37,810 nucleotides of DNA, from the NCBI GenBank assembly GCA_035577985.1, contig DATJZY010000134.1, positions 1 to 37,810 of the forward strand, read 5' to 3'. The DNA comes from Candidatus Eisenbacteria bacterium. GTDB lineage: Bacteria > Desulfobacterota > Binatia > DP-6. The notes under the pieces are model-generated. The model did no database searches and was not told the origin of the DNA. It saw only the letters and a program-made list of their open reading frames with translations. Both the position numbers and the translations under genes were made by a program. Below are positions 15,263-27,200 of the stretch, one piece after another. Numbering within the stretch: the first letter of the stretch is position 1; each line of letters starts with the position of its first letter.

Positions 15263-16378
15263 ATGAGCGGGGTTCGGGTACTGGTCGGGACGCGCAAGGG
15301 TGCGTTCGTGCTGACGTCGGACGGAAAGCGCGAGCGCTGGGACGTCAGCGGTCCCCACTTCGGGGGCTGGGAAATGTACCATTTGAAAGGATCGCCCGCC
15401 GAACCGAACCGCTTGTACGCGTCGCAGGGCACGAGCTGGTTCGGGCAGCTGATCCAGCGCTCGAACGACGGCGGCCGGACGTGGGAGCCGGTCGACAACC
15501 ACTTCGCGTACGACGGCGTTCCCGGCACGCACCTGTGGTACGACGGCACGCCCCACCCGTGGGAGTTCGCGCGCGTGTGGCACCTGGAGCCGTCGCCGAC
15601 CGATCCCGATACCGTCTACGCGGGCGTCGAGGACGCCGCGCTCTTCCGGACGACCGACGGCGGGCAGTCGTGGCACGAGCTGCCGGGGCTCCGCACGCAC
15701 GAGTCCGCCTCGTCATGGCAGCCGGGTGCCGGCGGCATGTGCCTGCACACGATCCTGCTCGATCCGCGCGATCCCAAGCGGATCGTCATCGCGATCTCGT
15801 CGGCGGGCACGTTCCGGACCGACGACGGCGGCACGACGTGGCGGCCCGTCAATCGCGGCCTCCGGTCCGAGCAGCTTCCCGACCCGACCGCCGAAGTCGG
15901 ACACTGCGTGCACCACATCGCGGCGCACCGCTCGCGCCCAGGTGTGCTCTTCATGCAGAAGCACTGGGACGTCATGCGGAGCGACGACGCCGGCGGCACC
16001 TGGCGCGAGGTCAGCGGCAACCTGCCGAGCGATTTCGGCTTCGCGATCGACGTGCACGCGCACGAGCCGGAGACCATCTACGTCGTGCCGATCAAGAGCG
16101 ACTCGGAGCACTATCCGCCCGAGGGCAAGCTGCGCGTCTACCGCAGCCGGACGGGCGGCGACGAGTGGGAGCCGCTGACGAACGGCCTCCCGCAGCGCGA
16201 CTGCTACGTGAACGTGCTGCGCGACGCCATGGCCGTCGACTCGCTCGATCCGTGCGGCGTCTACTTCGGCACGACCGGCGGGCAGGTCTACGGATCGGCG
16301 AGCGCGGGTGACCGCTGGGCGCCCATCGTGCGCGATCTACCGGCCGTGCTCTCCGTCGAGGTGCAGACGCTGCCATGA
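15263..16378 (+). CDS. BNR-repeat propeller protein (sialidase/VPS10-like fold)
   Basis: A 371-residue beta-propeller without a signal peptide. Asp-box (BNR) repeats S/D-x-D-x-G-x-T-W recur: [40 protein letters not shown] and a weaker RTGGDEWEP. Such proteins are often labelled exo-sialidase or glycosyl hydrolase, but the Arg triad and catalytic Tyr of sialidases are not evident, so an enzymatic call is not justified. GAGGAG lies 7 nt before the ATG. The stop overlaps the start of the MoaD-like gene (ATGA), indicating coupled synthesis. The propeller may be a binding platform for the small ubiquitin-like partner, which is inference from coupling alone. Confidence 0.85.
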   Translation: MSGVRVLVGTRKGAFVLTSDGKRERWDVSGPHFGGWEMYHLKGSPAEPNRLYASQGTSWFGQLIQRSNDGGRTWEPVDNHFAYDGVPGTHLWYDGTPHPWEFARVWHLEPSPTDPDTVYAGVEDAALFRTTDGGQSWHELPGLRTHESASSWQPGAGGMCLHTILLDPRDPKRIVIAISSAGTFRTDDGGTTWRPVNRGLRSEQLPDPTAEVGHCVHHIAAHRSRPGVLFMQKHWDVMRSDDAGGTWREVSGNLPSDFGFAIDVHAHEPETIYVVPIKSDSEHYPPEGKLRVYRSRTGGDEWEPLTNGLPQRDCYVNVLRDAMAVDSLDPCGVYFGTTGGQVYGSASAGDRWAPIVRDLPAVLSVEVQTLP

Positions 16379-16671
16379 TCCGCGTCGTGCTCCCGACGCA
16401 TCTGCGCAAGCTCGCGCGCGTCGAGGGCGAGGTCGAGCTCGACGTCGAGGGGCCGGTCACGCAACGTACGGTGCTGGACGCGCTCGAAGCGCGCTTTCCC
16501 ATGCTGCGTGGGACGATCCGGCACCACACGACGCAGCGGCGCCGCCCATTCGTGCGCTTCTTCGCCTGCCAGGAGGACCTGTCGAACGAGGCGCCCGATG
16601 CGCCGCTGCCCGATGCCGTCGTGACGGGCGCCGAGCCGTTCCTCGTCGTCGGCGCGATGGCCGGCGGCTGA
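16375..16671 (+). CDS. MoaD/ThiS-like ubiquitin-fold protein
   Basis: A 98-residue beta-grasp protein ending in AMAGG. The free C-terminal Gly-Gly is the feature that lets MoaD and ThiS be adenylated and carry sulfur as a thiocarboxylate. The central pattern ([12 protein letters not shown], and [31 protein letters not shown]) matches the MoaD/ThiS domain. No E1-like adenylating enzyme, MoaE or thiazole gene lies in the window, so molybdopterin or thiamine synthesis cannot be assumed. It overlaps the BNR gene by 4 nt. Sulfur carrier or protein modifier are both possible. Confidence 0.85.
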   Translation: MIRVVLPTHLRKLARVEGEVELDVEGPVTQRTVLDALEARFPMLRGTIRHHTTQRRRPFVRFFACQEDLSNEAPDAPLPDAVVTGAEPFLVVGAMAGG

Positions 16672-16736
16672 GTCGGCGCGATGGTCGATCCTCCACCGGG
16701 CTTGAGCGAGCGGACGGTTCCGGAAGAGAATGCGCC

Positions 16737-16904
16737 ATGCCCGACCAGAAGCTCGACGACGAAATGCGGGAGCTCACGTTGCGCGTCCAGCTCGCGGAAG
16801 AGGTCATCCGCGCCATGGAGGACGACGCCGTGCCGCCCGCTGCCATCCCACCCTGGGAGCGCTATCGCGCGCAGTTCCCCCGCGACGAACCCGTGAACCC
16901 GTGA
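16737..16904 (+). CDS. small acidic helical protein, unknown function
   Basis: A 55-residue open frame with GGAAGAG 8 nt before the ATG. The first 32 residues are strongly amphipathic (DDEMRELTLRVQLAEEVIRA), with a heptad-like pattern that could form a coiled coil or bind a partner; the rest contains PPAAIPPWERYRAQF. No family is recognised. It follows the MoaD-like gene by 65 nt on the same strand and may belong to that unit. It may be real given its charge pattern and ribosome site, but short length keeps this uncertain. Confidence 0.5.
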   Translation: MPDQKLDDEMRELTLRVQLAEEVIRAMEDDAVPPAAIPPWERYRAQFPRDEPVNP

Positions 16905-16919
16905 AGCTCCGATCCGCGT

Positions 16920-18134
16920 TCAGCTCTGGCAGGCCAGGTCGACGATCGGATCGTCGGTCGCCACGGCTCCCTCGACCGTGACGTTGCCGTCGGCGTCGAA
17001 GGCGACGTCGAAGCCGCCCTGCAGGGACTGTCCGTCGGGCTGGATCGCGATCGTCGCCACGCCGCCCGACGCACGCACCCGCCACTCGCCCACCTGCGTC
17101 GTGCCGGTACGCATCGCATAGCGTCCGGTGTCGCACAGCCCGAGGGTCGTGAGCACGTTCGGAGCCTGGACGAAGAAGAAGGCGTGACCTTCGAGGGCGG
17201 TCGTGAAGCGAGCTGCGAGATCCAGGTCCGCGCACGCGGCGCGCACGTCGCGCTGCTGGACCGGCGCGTCGTCGATCCGGATGTCGCCGCCGGCCTCGAC
17301 TTCGACGCCGAAGACCACCGTCGAGCCGCTGTCCAAGGTGAGCACGAGCGTACCCGACGAACCGATGGTCCACGTGCCGCGGAACGTCTCGACGGTCGAC
17401 GGCTGGCCCGCGGTTACGAACGTCTGGACCATGCGGCCCGAGCTGCAGAGCTGCAGCTCCTCGCGCCGGTTGGGATCGCCGTCGGGTGCTTCGATCTGGA
17501 GCGCGCGATCGCTGACGGCGCGGGCGATCTCCGCGACGCGGGCCGCAGCGAGGTCGTCGGGATCTGGCTGGTCGGGGCCGTCCGCCGGCTCGGCGCACGC
17601 CGCAGCCGCATCGATCTGCTGGGCCGTCTGGCCGCCCACGAGCAGCGCGCCCGTGGCGTCGTGATCGATCGGCAGCGGATCCGGGCCGTCGCTCTTCTGC
17701 GCCGAGTCGTCCCCGGTGAAGACGATCGCCGGAGCACGGTCGACGATGGCAACTTCCCACGTGCCGGAGCGCTCGGTGATGATCTGAAGGCCTTGGCCCG
17801 GGTCGGCCGACGCCCGGTCGGCCAGCTTGAACGAGCCGCTCGCGCAGAGCGTGAGCGACGAGATGTCGCCGTCGGCGATCGCGAGGCGCTGGTCGCCGAG
17901 CTCGCGCGTCAGGTCCTCGGTCGACGGGCACGCGATGGCCGGGGTCGTAGCCTTGCAGGCGCGGATGAGCGGCCTGCGGCACCGACGCTTCTCGGCGCCG
18001 GTGAGACCGGCGCACTGCTCGAGAACGCGGGGCCGGCACTCCTGCCGGCAGACCGCCCCCGGGGTCCTCGCCCCCGCGGGCAGGGCGGTTGCGAGCGCAG
18101 AGCCGATCACCAGAGCCATCGTGAGCCGTCGCAT
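16920..18134 (-). CDS. secreted Cys-rich protein with three lipocalin-like repeats
   Basis: A 404-residue protein of unknown function. A signal peptide (1-23, ending AGA-R) is followed by a Cys-rich segment with Cys at 29, 33, 41, 52, 60 and 69 among many Arg. Three repeats follow (about 73-180, 193-301 and 303-402). Each has L-x-L-C-x-[ST]-G near its start, a G-x-W or GEW strand about 20-25 residues later, and a Cys near its end. The pairs Cys97-Cys180, Cys230-Cys301 and Cys334-Cys402 suggest one disulfide per repeat. The beta-rich pattern is lipocalin-like, a weak fold guess. A strong AAGGAGGGG precedes the ATG. It lies 77 nt downstream of the giant cyclase gene and may be co-transcribed. 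Confidence 0.75.
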   Translation of the reverse strand: MRRLTMALVIGSALATALPAGARTPGAVCRQECRPRVLEQCAGLTGAEKRRCRRPLIRACKATTPAIACPSTEDLTRELGDQRLAIADGDISSLTLCASGSFKLADRASADPGQGLQIITERSGTWEVAIVDRAPAIVFTGDDSAQKSDGPDPLPIDHDATGALLVGGQTAQQIDAAAACAEPADGPDQPDPDDLAAARVAEIARAVSDRALQIEAPDGDPNRREELQLCSSGRMVQTFVTAGQPSTVETFRGTWTIGSSGTLVLTLDSGSTVVFGVEVEAGGDIRIDDAPVQQRDVRAACADLDLAARFTTALEGHAFFFVQAPNVLTTLGLCDTGRYAMRTGTTQVGEWRVRASGGVATIAIQPDGQSLQGGFDVAFDADGNVTVEGAVATDDPIVDLACQS

Positions 18135-18143
18135 GAGATCCCC

Positions 18144-18164
18144 TCCTTCGGACATTTCGAAGGA
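18144..18164. repeat. inverted repeat over the Shine-Dalgarno of the Cys-rich gene
   Basis: Perfect 7-bp inverted repeat (18144-18150 with 18158-18164, 7-nt loop). On the minus strand its 3' arm includes the first bases of AAGGAGGGG, so folding could hide the ribosome site. No promoter is evident in the 77 nt between the cyclase stop and this gene. Confidence 0.4.
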
Positions 18165-18211
18165 TCTACGCCCGAGGGGGGAGGGCAGATGCGTCTGGCC
18201 GGAAGGCCCGT

Positions 18212-21200
18212 CTACGCTCGGGATTTTCGGCCCAGCTCCTCGAACCGCGCACGTGCGAGGCCGAGGTCCTCGGGCTCGAAGAGCTCCATGCCGGCGCCTC
18301 GCTCGCCGTCCCACACGAGGATCCGCAGGTAGACGCTCTCGAACGCGCCCCCGCCGGCCGCGAGAGTCCCGGACATGCGCCCCATGCAGAGCTCGCCGTG
18401 CGAGCCGGTCGCCACGGTGTACAGCGTCTCGACGACGAGGTCGGGGGCCTGCTCGAAGAGCGGCGCCAGCGAGGCGACGAACGCGTCGGCGCCGTCGATC
18501 CGTCCGACACCCGTGCGCCGGTGGTCGTGCAGGACGAAGCCGTCCCCCATCGTCGCGCGAATCCGGGCCGGGTCGTGGGCGTTCATCGCGCGCACGGCTT
18601 CGAGCGCGACCGGGAACCACAGCGGCCCGCGGCGGTAGTAGCGCTCGTTCATCTCGAGGCTCGCTGCCCGGCGATCGGCGGCGTCGAAGTGCACGACCGC
18701 GACGACGCGCCCGTGCCCGTCGACTTCGACCACCTCGAGAAGCTCGACTTCGGAGAGCAGTCGGCCCTGCGGATCCCGTCGCGTCCAGTCGAGCTGTCGG
18801 AGCGCGAGACGGTCGCCCGCGGTCGCGAGGGTCGCCGGCGATGCGAAGCTGCCCTCGGCCCAGGTGAACTGGTTGCTGGCGAGGAGCGTGTCACGGTCCG
18901 CCGTCGTGCGGAGACCTGCGCGACGGTCCTCGTAGACGATGTCCGGCGCGTAGAGGTCGCCGAGGACCTTCCAGTCCCGCGCCGCGCCGGCGGCGTGCCA
19001 GCGATCGCTCGCGCGCGTGGCGGCGTTCGGCCGGATCCGGATGCGCATCCCGGCGTGCCCGGTCGGCGCGGTACACAGCTCGTCGAAGCGCGCACGGGCA
19101 CGCTCCATGTCTTCGAGCTCGAACAGCTCGGCGCCGACGACGCGACCGCCGCGGTGCATGATTATGCGCAGGAAGACCGACTCGAATGCGCCGCCGTCGA
19201 CGAGCGTGCCGAACATGCGGGCGACGGCGAGCGCTCCTCTCTCGTGTACGGCGGCGAGGTAGAGCGTCTCGAAGGTCACGTCGGGCGATTGCTCGAACAG
19301 GGCGGCAATCGAAGCGACGTAGTCGTCCGCGTTCCCGATGCGGCCGACGCCCGTGCGCCGGTGGTCGTGGAAGTGGAAGTCGGCCGGAAGGACGGCGCGC
19401 AGGCGAGCGAGGTCGTGCGCGTTCAGCGCCCGCGCCAACGCGACCTGTGGCGAGCCTCCGGCGTCGCCGGCGTAGTAGCGTTCGAACATCTCCCGGCCCG
19501 CCGCGCGCCGGTCGTCGGGATCGAACACGATGAGCGCGACCGCCCGGCCCTCGGCGTCGACCTCCGTCAGCTCGAGCGACTCCACCTCGAACTCGCCCTC
19601 CATCCCGGTCCACAGACGGCGCTCGAGCACCAAGCGATCGCCCGCAGTTGCGAGGACGGTACGCTCGAGGCGCGTACGCCCCGGTCCGATCGCGCGGAAG
19701 TTCGCGAGCATCATGTCGCGATCGCCGGCGACCAGGAAGGAGCGCCGGCGATCCTCGTACACCGCGGCCGGCGCGATGATCGCGCGGAGCACTTCCCAGT
19801 CCCGGGTCGCGAATGCCGCCGCGAACCGATCGCAGGCGCGCGTCGCCGCGCTCGGCGGGATCCGAAGGGGGTCGGGACGCAGCGCGGCCAGACGCGCGAT
19901 CGCGGCGTCGACCTCTTCGATCTCGAACAGCTCGAGGCGCGTCACCCGACCGCCTGCGACGGTCGCCAGGGACAGAAGAGGGTTCTCGTACGTTCCGCCG
20001 TCGCGCAGGGTGCCCGAGGCCCGGACGACGGCGACGCCGCCGTGCGGCTCGAGCGCGACGACGAACGGTGTCTCCACCGAGACCTTCGAGGCGAGCTCGT
20101 GCACCGTCGCGATCGAGGTCACGTAGGCGTCGGCTCCTTCGATGACGCGGAGCCGGGTCGCGCGATGATCGGTGACGACGACGTCGGCCGCGATCGCGGC
20201 ACGGACGCGATGGAGGTCGCCCGTCTCGATGGCATGGCTCAGTTCGGCCGGCGGCCCCAGGACGGCCGCCGCTCGCGGGTCCTGTGCGATCCAGCGACGA
20301 ACCATCTCGCGGAAGGCGGCCGGGCGATCGTCGAGGTCGAAGGCCACCGAGCCGGCGATTCGTCCGCGTTCGTCGGATTCCACGACGCCGAGGTATTCGA
20401 GCACGAACGGGCCGGTGGCGTTCCAGGAGGGATCGCCGAATGCGAACTCGGCGGCTGGGCTGTCTGACGTGGAGCTCCAGGTGAAGCGTTCGAGCGACAC
20501 GCGGGGGCCCGCGGTGCCGACCAGAACCCGTCCCAGGTGGACTTCATCGTGTTGCGCGATCTGCTTGGCATTGGCGACCCAGGCCTCCACGTCGAGCGTG
20601 ATGCGGACGTGCGCCCTGCGATCGTGGAACTTCGCATCCGGCGCGAACATGGCGCGAAGCGCGGCCCAGTCGCGCGCATCGAAGGCGGCCTGCAGGCGAT
20701 CCCTCGCCGCGGTCGCCTCGTTGGGCCTTGCGAATGCCGCCAGCGGATCGCCGGGTACGCGGGCACGCAGCTCGTCGAAGCGCGCGCGAGCCTCGCCCAT
20801 CTGGTCGAGCCCGTAGAAGTCGAAGCTCTGGACCAACCCCCGTGCGTCCAGCTCGGCGACGACGACTCGCGGTGATTCGAACGCGCCACCGTCGCGCGTA
20901 CCGCGCCAGGTCACGATCGAGAAGGTGCTCCCCGCGGCGGCCCACACGTGGTTGAAGCGGAAGTCGGCGTCGCGCGCGAAGTCGTCGACGAGCGATCGCA
21001 TCGTGTCGACGAGGCCCGCACCATCCAGCACCAGCCGACCCAGGGGGCCGTGGTCGCGTACCTCGAATCCGGGGGCGAAGAGGGCGGCGAGCGCCGTCCA
21101 GTCGCGCAACGTGACGGCCCGGCCGAACGCGTGCATCAGGGCGTGCGACTCGCCCCAGGGGCCTCCCTCGCCGGTCGCGTAGCGCTCCCGGAGCTCCGCG

Positions 21201-24200
21201 TAGGCCGCGTCGACATCGTCGGGATCGAAGCGGACGAGGGCGACGCGATCGCCGTGCTCGTCGACCTCGACGATTCCGAGCGACTCGGCCTCGCCCGGCG
21301 GAATCGCGCCGTTCGTCGCCTCGATGCGTAGCCGGGCGAGCACCAGCCGATCTCCGCGCGTCGCGATCACCTCCGACGTGAGCCGGGACGGGCGCAGGTC
21401 GAAGACGGCGCGCGTGCGCTCCAGGTGCTGCGCGCGATCGAGCTCGACATGGGAGTGGCCGCGCCTGTCGATCTGCCGGAAGCTCGGCCCGAGAGCGGCG
21501 CCGATCGCCTCCCAGTCGCGCGTGTCCCACGCGCGCTCGAAGCGTCGCAGCGAGCGCGTCGCCACGGTCTCGACGAGGGGCGATCCAGCGGGCGCGCTCG
21601 TGAGCGCGGCGAAGTGCGCGAGCGCAACAGCGAGCTGGTCGAGGTCGTACTGGTCGAAGCGATGGACCAGGCCGACGGCGTCGTGCTCGGAGACCACGAT
21701 CCACGGCGTCTCGAACGATCCGCCGTCGCGCGTGCCCTGCCAGGCCCCGACCCACAGGAGCCCACGGTCCGAGACGCGGACGTGATCGAGACGCAGACGT
21801 GTGTCCGGCGCGAGATCGACGAGTGATCGCAGGGACTCGACGTACGCTCGAGGTCCGCGCAGGGTCTGCCAGCCGAGTCGCCGGCGATCGTTCACGACGA
21901 GGTCGGGCGCGAAGAGCGCGGCGAGGTCCTTCCAGTCGCGTCGTGCGAAGCCCTCCGTGAACGAGCGCATGACGGCCGAGATGCGACCGTGGATCGCGGC
22001 CTCGCCCGCCGCATGGCGCCGGTCGAGCTCGCCGTACGCGGCATCGAGATCTCCGGCGTCGAACACGACCATCGCCGAGCAGTCGCCGCAGTCGTCCACC
22101 CCGACGATCTGCAACCACTCGGACTTCGCCGGGCCGACGGAACGGCCCGCAGACTCGAAACGTGCCCGGGCCAGCGCGAGACGGTCGTCGCGCGTGGCGA
22201 TCGGCTCCAGCGTGAAGCGCGACGACTCCACGTCGAACATCGAGCGCAGGCCCCGCAGGTGCTGCTCGCGGTCGACGTCGAGCTGCACGATCGTGCGCCG
22301 GTCCACCAGACGGAAGTCGGGCGCATGGATCGACGCGACGGCCCAGTCCCGTGCCTCCCAGGCGCGCTGGAAGCGAACCATGCAGCGGGTCGCAGCGTTC
22401 TCGATGCATGGCGCCGGCGACCCGACGAGCGCGTCGAAGCGCACCAGCGCCTCCGCATCGCGGTCGGGGTCGAACCACTCGACGCGTGCCAGGAGACCGT
22501 CGGCGTCGAACGTCCGCAGCATGAGAAGCCGTCGTTCGAACGTTCCACCTCCTGCGCGATCCCTGCCCGTGGTCGTCCAGCGCAGGAGACAGGCGTCGGG
22601 CTCGAGCGCCACCACCTCGTCGATGCGGATGGCGAGGTCCTCGGCGAGCTCGTGCTGGGTCTCGTGTACCCGCGCGAGCGCTTCGGCGCCCCGCAGGGGC
22701 TCCATCCCCAGCGGCCGGTGGTCGGCGAACTCGACGTCCGGCGCGAGGAACTGGAGGAGCAGCCCCGGGACCGCCTGCAGCATGGCGGCGACGGTGCGCG
22801 CCGTCGCCGCCGCGCGCGTTTTCTCGGGGCCGTCGGGCAGGAGATCGGCATGGCGCTGGTAGAACCGGGCGACGGCGTCGGCGAGATGATTCGTAGCGAA
22901 GTTCTGCTCGAGGCGCGTCAGGCGTCCTGCGGCATCGGTCTCGATGATCACGTATTCCTCGCGATCGACCGCGCCGAACAGAAGATCGTTGTCGCCGGCG
23001 AGCGCCGCGAACGACATCCAGCCGTGCACGAGGGCCAGCCGGTCGCCGAGGGTTGCGACGGTATCCCCCCGCAGCCACGCCCCAGAGGCCTCGAACAGGG
23101 CACGCCAGGCGACGACCATTCCGCCCGCGTCGAGAATCGTGCCCGTCGCGTGGTCCACGGCCTCGTCGAGATCCCCGAAGAACGGCTCGAGCGCCGCCGT
23201 GTCTCGCGCTGCGAAGAGGGCAGCGAGACGCGCCTGAACCTGGCTCGCCAGGTTCGGCCGCACGCGGTGCACGAAACGGCCGGGGGATCCGATGCCCGAG
23301 GCGTCGACGAAGCGCGCCAGCGCCTCGTCGGCGCGCGAGACGTCGGTCTGTTCGGAGCGCGTGAGCCGCCCGTCGGCACCGAAGCTGAGCGCCAAGCAGA
23401 GGCTCCGCGCGAACGTCCCCCCGCTCGCACGGTCGGTTCCCGTCATGGTCCAGGACACGAGGAGCGCGTCGGGACGAAGACCCAGGACGTCGTCGACGCG
23501 GGCGGTCAAGTCCTCGGCGAGCGCGAACAGGACGCCGATCGCGCGCCGCACCGCGTCCGCGCCGCGCTGCGTTTCGAACCCGACGTTGCGGAGATCGACG
23601 AGCTCGACGTCGGGTGCGAAGACCGCCGCCCAGCGATCGAGGTCCGGCGGCCCGAGCATCGCCGCGACCGTGCGGGCGATCGACGTGGCGAGGGTCTTCT
23701 CGGGGCCATCGGGGAGGAGCGCGGCGTGGCGCTCGTACAGTCGTGCGATCGCGTCGCCGAGCTTGTCGGCCGCGAAGACTTCGCTCCGCACCGCCCGCCC
23801 GCTGCCGTTGGTCTGGGTCAGAACGGCGAACTCCGTCTCCAGGGCACCGAACGGCAGGCCGTCCAGTACGATTCCCGGTACGGATATGGTCCCGCGATAC
23901 AGCCCGAGGGAGTCGCCCAACGCCGCGAGCGGCTCGTTCCTGAAGACGAAGCTGTCGCTCGCCTGGATGAGCCTGGCGAAGGTCTCGATAATTCCGTCGC
24001 GTCCGGTCTCCAAGCCCGCCGGGTGGTCCACGTACTCGAAGTCTTCATCGAAGAGGCTCGAGAGCGCGTCCGAGTCGCGAGCGGCCATGACGGCTTCGAG
24101 CCGAGCCGCGTAGGTGATCGCGTCGTTCGTTCGCACGCGCCGCCGGATGGGTCGCGCCGGTGCGGGCGACTCCGCGGAGGGCGGCGCCGGAGCGGCATTC

Positions 24201-27200
24201 CCCGTGCGGCGCCGCGCCTGCTCGGCGAGCAGGGTCGCACCCTTCGACTCCCAGAGCTCGATCGCGCGCCGCTCCTCGACGTCGGCCTCGGGGTCGCGGC
24301 CCGAGGCGCGCAGAGCGGTCGCGAGAGCCATGCGGGCGTTCGCGTGATGGAGGAGCGCGTCCGTCCCGGCAGCCAACTCGACCGCGGCACGGGCCAGGTC
24401 GATCGCGGCGACGCGTTCTCCGCGTCGCGCGAGGGCTTCGGCGCGCACGCCGCGCCAGGCGATGGCCGCTTGCAGGTCGTCGCCGGCGAGGGCTTCGCCC
24501 TCTTCGGAGATCCGTTCGGCCTCGGCGGCCCGGTCCTGCGCGAGAAGCGCGCGGCCGAGATAGGCCGCCGCCTGCGCCGCATCGATCGCGAGCCCGTTCT
24601 CGCGCAAGCCCTCGTACGCGCCGCGCAGGCGGCGCTCGGCGGCGGGCGCGTCGCCCTCGAGCAGGTCGATCAGGCCGGCGAACACGTCGGCTTCGAGCAG
24701 GCGGTTGGAGATGCCGAGGTCCTCCAGCATCCGCCGCGACGATCCGATCATACGCCGGGCCGCATCGATGCGGCCGCGGAGTGCTTCCAGCACCGCCTGA
24801 CAGCGCAGCGCGACCGCCTCGACCGCCGGAGCGCCTTGCGTGATGCGCAGCACCCGTACGACGTCGAGGCAGCGTCCGCTCGCGCGCGTGACCGGGCTCG
24901 GCCCCCAGAGCGCGGCGACCGGCGCGCCGGCGAGCACCGTGTTCGCGCGCCGGCGATCGTGCGCCCGCCGCGCCGCCGCGAGCGCGCGATCGAGCGCCGC
25001 TTCGCACGCGCCGATCTTTCCCAGCCGCTGCAGCGCGAGGGCGTGCACGGAATGTGCCTTCGCCTCGCCCGCGGTATCGCCCGCCGCCGAGAGCGCCTCG
25101 GCCGCCACGGCGACCTTTTCTGCGGTGGCATGCAGCGACGTGGGATCGGTCAGGACGGCGAGCTGGCCGGCGAAGCACACGTGCCAGGCGCGGAGCCGCT
25201 CCGAGCCGGACGTGAAGCGGCCGAGCTCGGCCAGCGCGCTCTCGGCGGGATCGACGTCGCCCGCCGCGAGCAACGCCTCGCACCAGTCGAGGGCGAGCTC
25301 GGCACGAGCGGGGTCCGCGCCGTCCAGGCGATCCAGCGCGCGCGCGAGGAGGGTCGCCGCGACGCGCACGTCGTCGCGTGCGAGCGCGCGCCGGCCGGCG
25401 GCCGCGAGGTGCCGGGCGGCCCGCTCGCCGAGGGCACGCCCGCGCTCGTCGAGCGGGCCCAGCTCGCGCAGGTTCTGGTGCGCCTGCTCCAGGTGCCACC
25501 CGATCGTCTCGTCGTGCTGGGCCTCGCCGGCGCGTACGAGGATCCACTCCGCCACGCGGGCGTGCAGCTCCGCCCGCGTGCCCTTCAGCACGCGGCGGTA
25601 GGCGGCGTCGCGGACGAGCGCGTGGTGGAACCGCAGCGCGGGCTCACCGAGGAACCAGCTCGTGTCGGGCTCGACCAGCTCGCTGCGCCGCAGCGCTTCG
25701 AGCCGGGCGTCGAGGTCGCCCTGCGCCTCGGCCGGCAGGAGGTGTGCGACCGCGGTCCGCGAGAACTGTCGCCCGACGACCGCGGCGCGCTCGATCACGA
25801 CGCGCTCGTCGGGCCGCAGGCGCTCGATGCGGGCGGCGAGCAGGGCGTGGATCGTGGGGGGCATCTCGAGGCTCGCGAGCTCCGCGTCCACCGTCCAGCG
25901 ATCGCCCTCGCGCCGCAGCGTGCCGTCGTCGACGAGCATGCGGACGAGCTCGCCGACGAAGAGCGGGTTCCCCTCGCTGGCGGCGAGCACGCGGCCCGCC
26001 ACGGCGGCGGGCAGCGCGTCCGCACCGATCACGTTGGCGGCGAGCCGCGTCGCTGCGCCGGCGTCGAGACCCGTGAGCGTCACGACCGCCGAGACGGTGC
26101 CGCCGGGAACGGCGAGCTGCGCGCGCACGTCGCGCAGCTCGGGCCGCGCGGCGCCGAGGACGAGCAGCGGGACGCCGCCGCTCCACTGCACCAGGTGCTC
26201 GACCAGGTCGAGCAGCATGGGCTCGGCCCAGTGGAGGTCGTCGATCATGAGCACGACGGGACGCGTCGTCGCGAGCGCCGTGAGGAAGCGCCGCACGACG
26301 AAGAACGTCTCCTCCGGCGCCGCGGGCGTGTCGGACAGAAGGGCCGCGATGCCGCCCGCTATCCGCGCCCGCTCGGCGTCGTCGCCCGCGACGGCACGCT
26401 CGGCCGCCGCGCGGACGTCGTCGGTACCCGCACCATCCGCGACGCGCAGATACGCCCGCAGCGCGCGCGCGAGCGGCGCGAACGTGGCGCCGCCCGCCGC
26501 ATCGCACGACGCGGACAGGACGGTCGCGGCGTCGCCGAGCCGCCGCGCGAACTCACCCACGAGGCGCGACTTGCCGAGCCCCGGGGAGCCGAGGACCACG
26601 GCGAGCCGCCCCGCCGGCGTCGTCACCGCGGAATCGTATGCCGCTTCGAGCCGTCGCAGCTCGTCGTCGCGCCCGACGAACGGGATCGCCGCCACGCCGG
26701 CCGGGCGCTCGAGCGATACGACACGGTACGCCGGGACCCGCTCCGCGCGGCCCTTCAGCGCGAACGTCCCGAGCGGTGCGAGCGTCACCAGCTCGCCGAC
26801 GAGGCGGCGTGTCGACTCGCCGATGAGGACGTCGCCGTCGCCGCCCTCCTGCTGCAGGCGGGCCGCGACGTTGATCGGATCTCCGACGATCTCGGCCTGG
26901 TCGGGGCTCACGACGACCTCGCCGGTGTTGATCGCGACCCGCAGGCCGCCGAGCAGGCCCGCCTGCTCCCCGGCGAGGTCGTGGAACGCCTGCTGCATGG
27001 CGACCGCGGCGCGGACGGCCCGGATGGCGTCGTCCTCGGCCACGCGCGGCACGCCGAAAGCCGCGAGCACGCCGTCGCCGAGGAGCTGCACGACCCGGCC
27101 GCCGTGCGCCTCGATGGGCGCGCGCAGCGTCCGGTAGTAGCGCTCCATGACACCGCGGGTGGATTCCGCGTCGAGCCGCTCGTGGAGCGCGGTCGAGCCG

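Noticed and set aside
15263..16378. Calling the BNR protein an active sialidase
   Set aside because: Asp-box repeats occur in many propellers, and the Arg triad and nucleophilic Tyr were not identified.
18215..24124. CRISPR array or DNA-level tandem repeat
   Set aside because: The periodicity of about 420 nt is protein-level and diverged; it encodes folded domains in a single frame.
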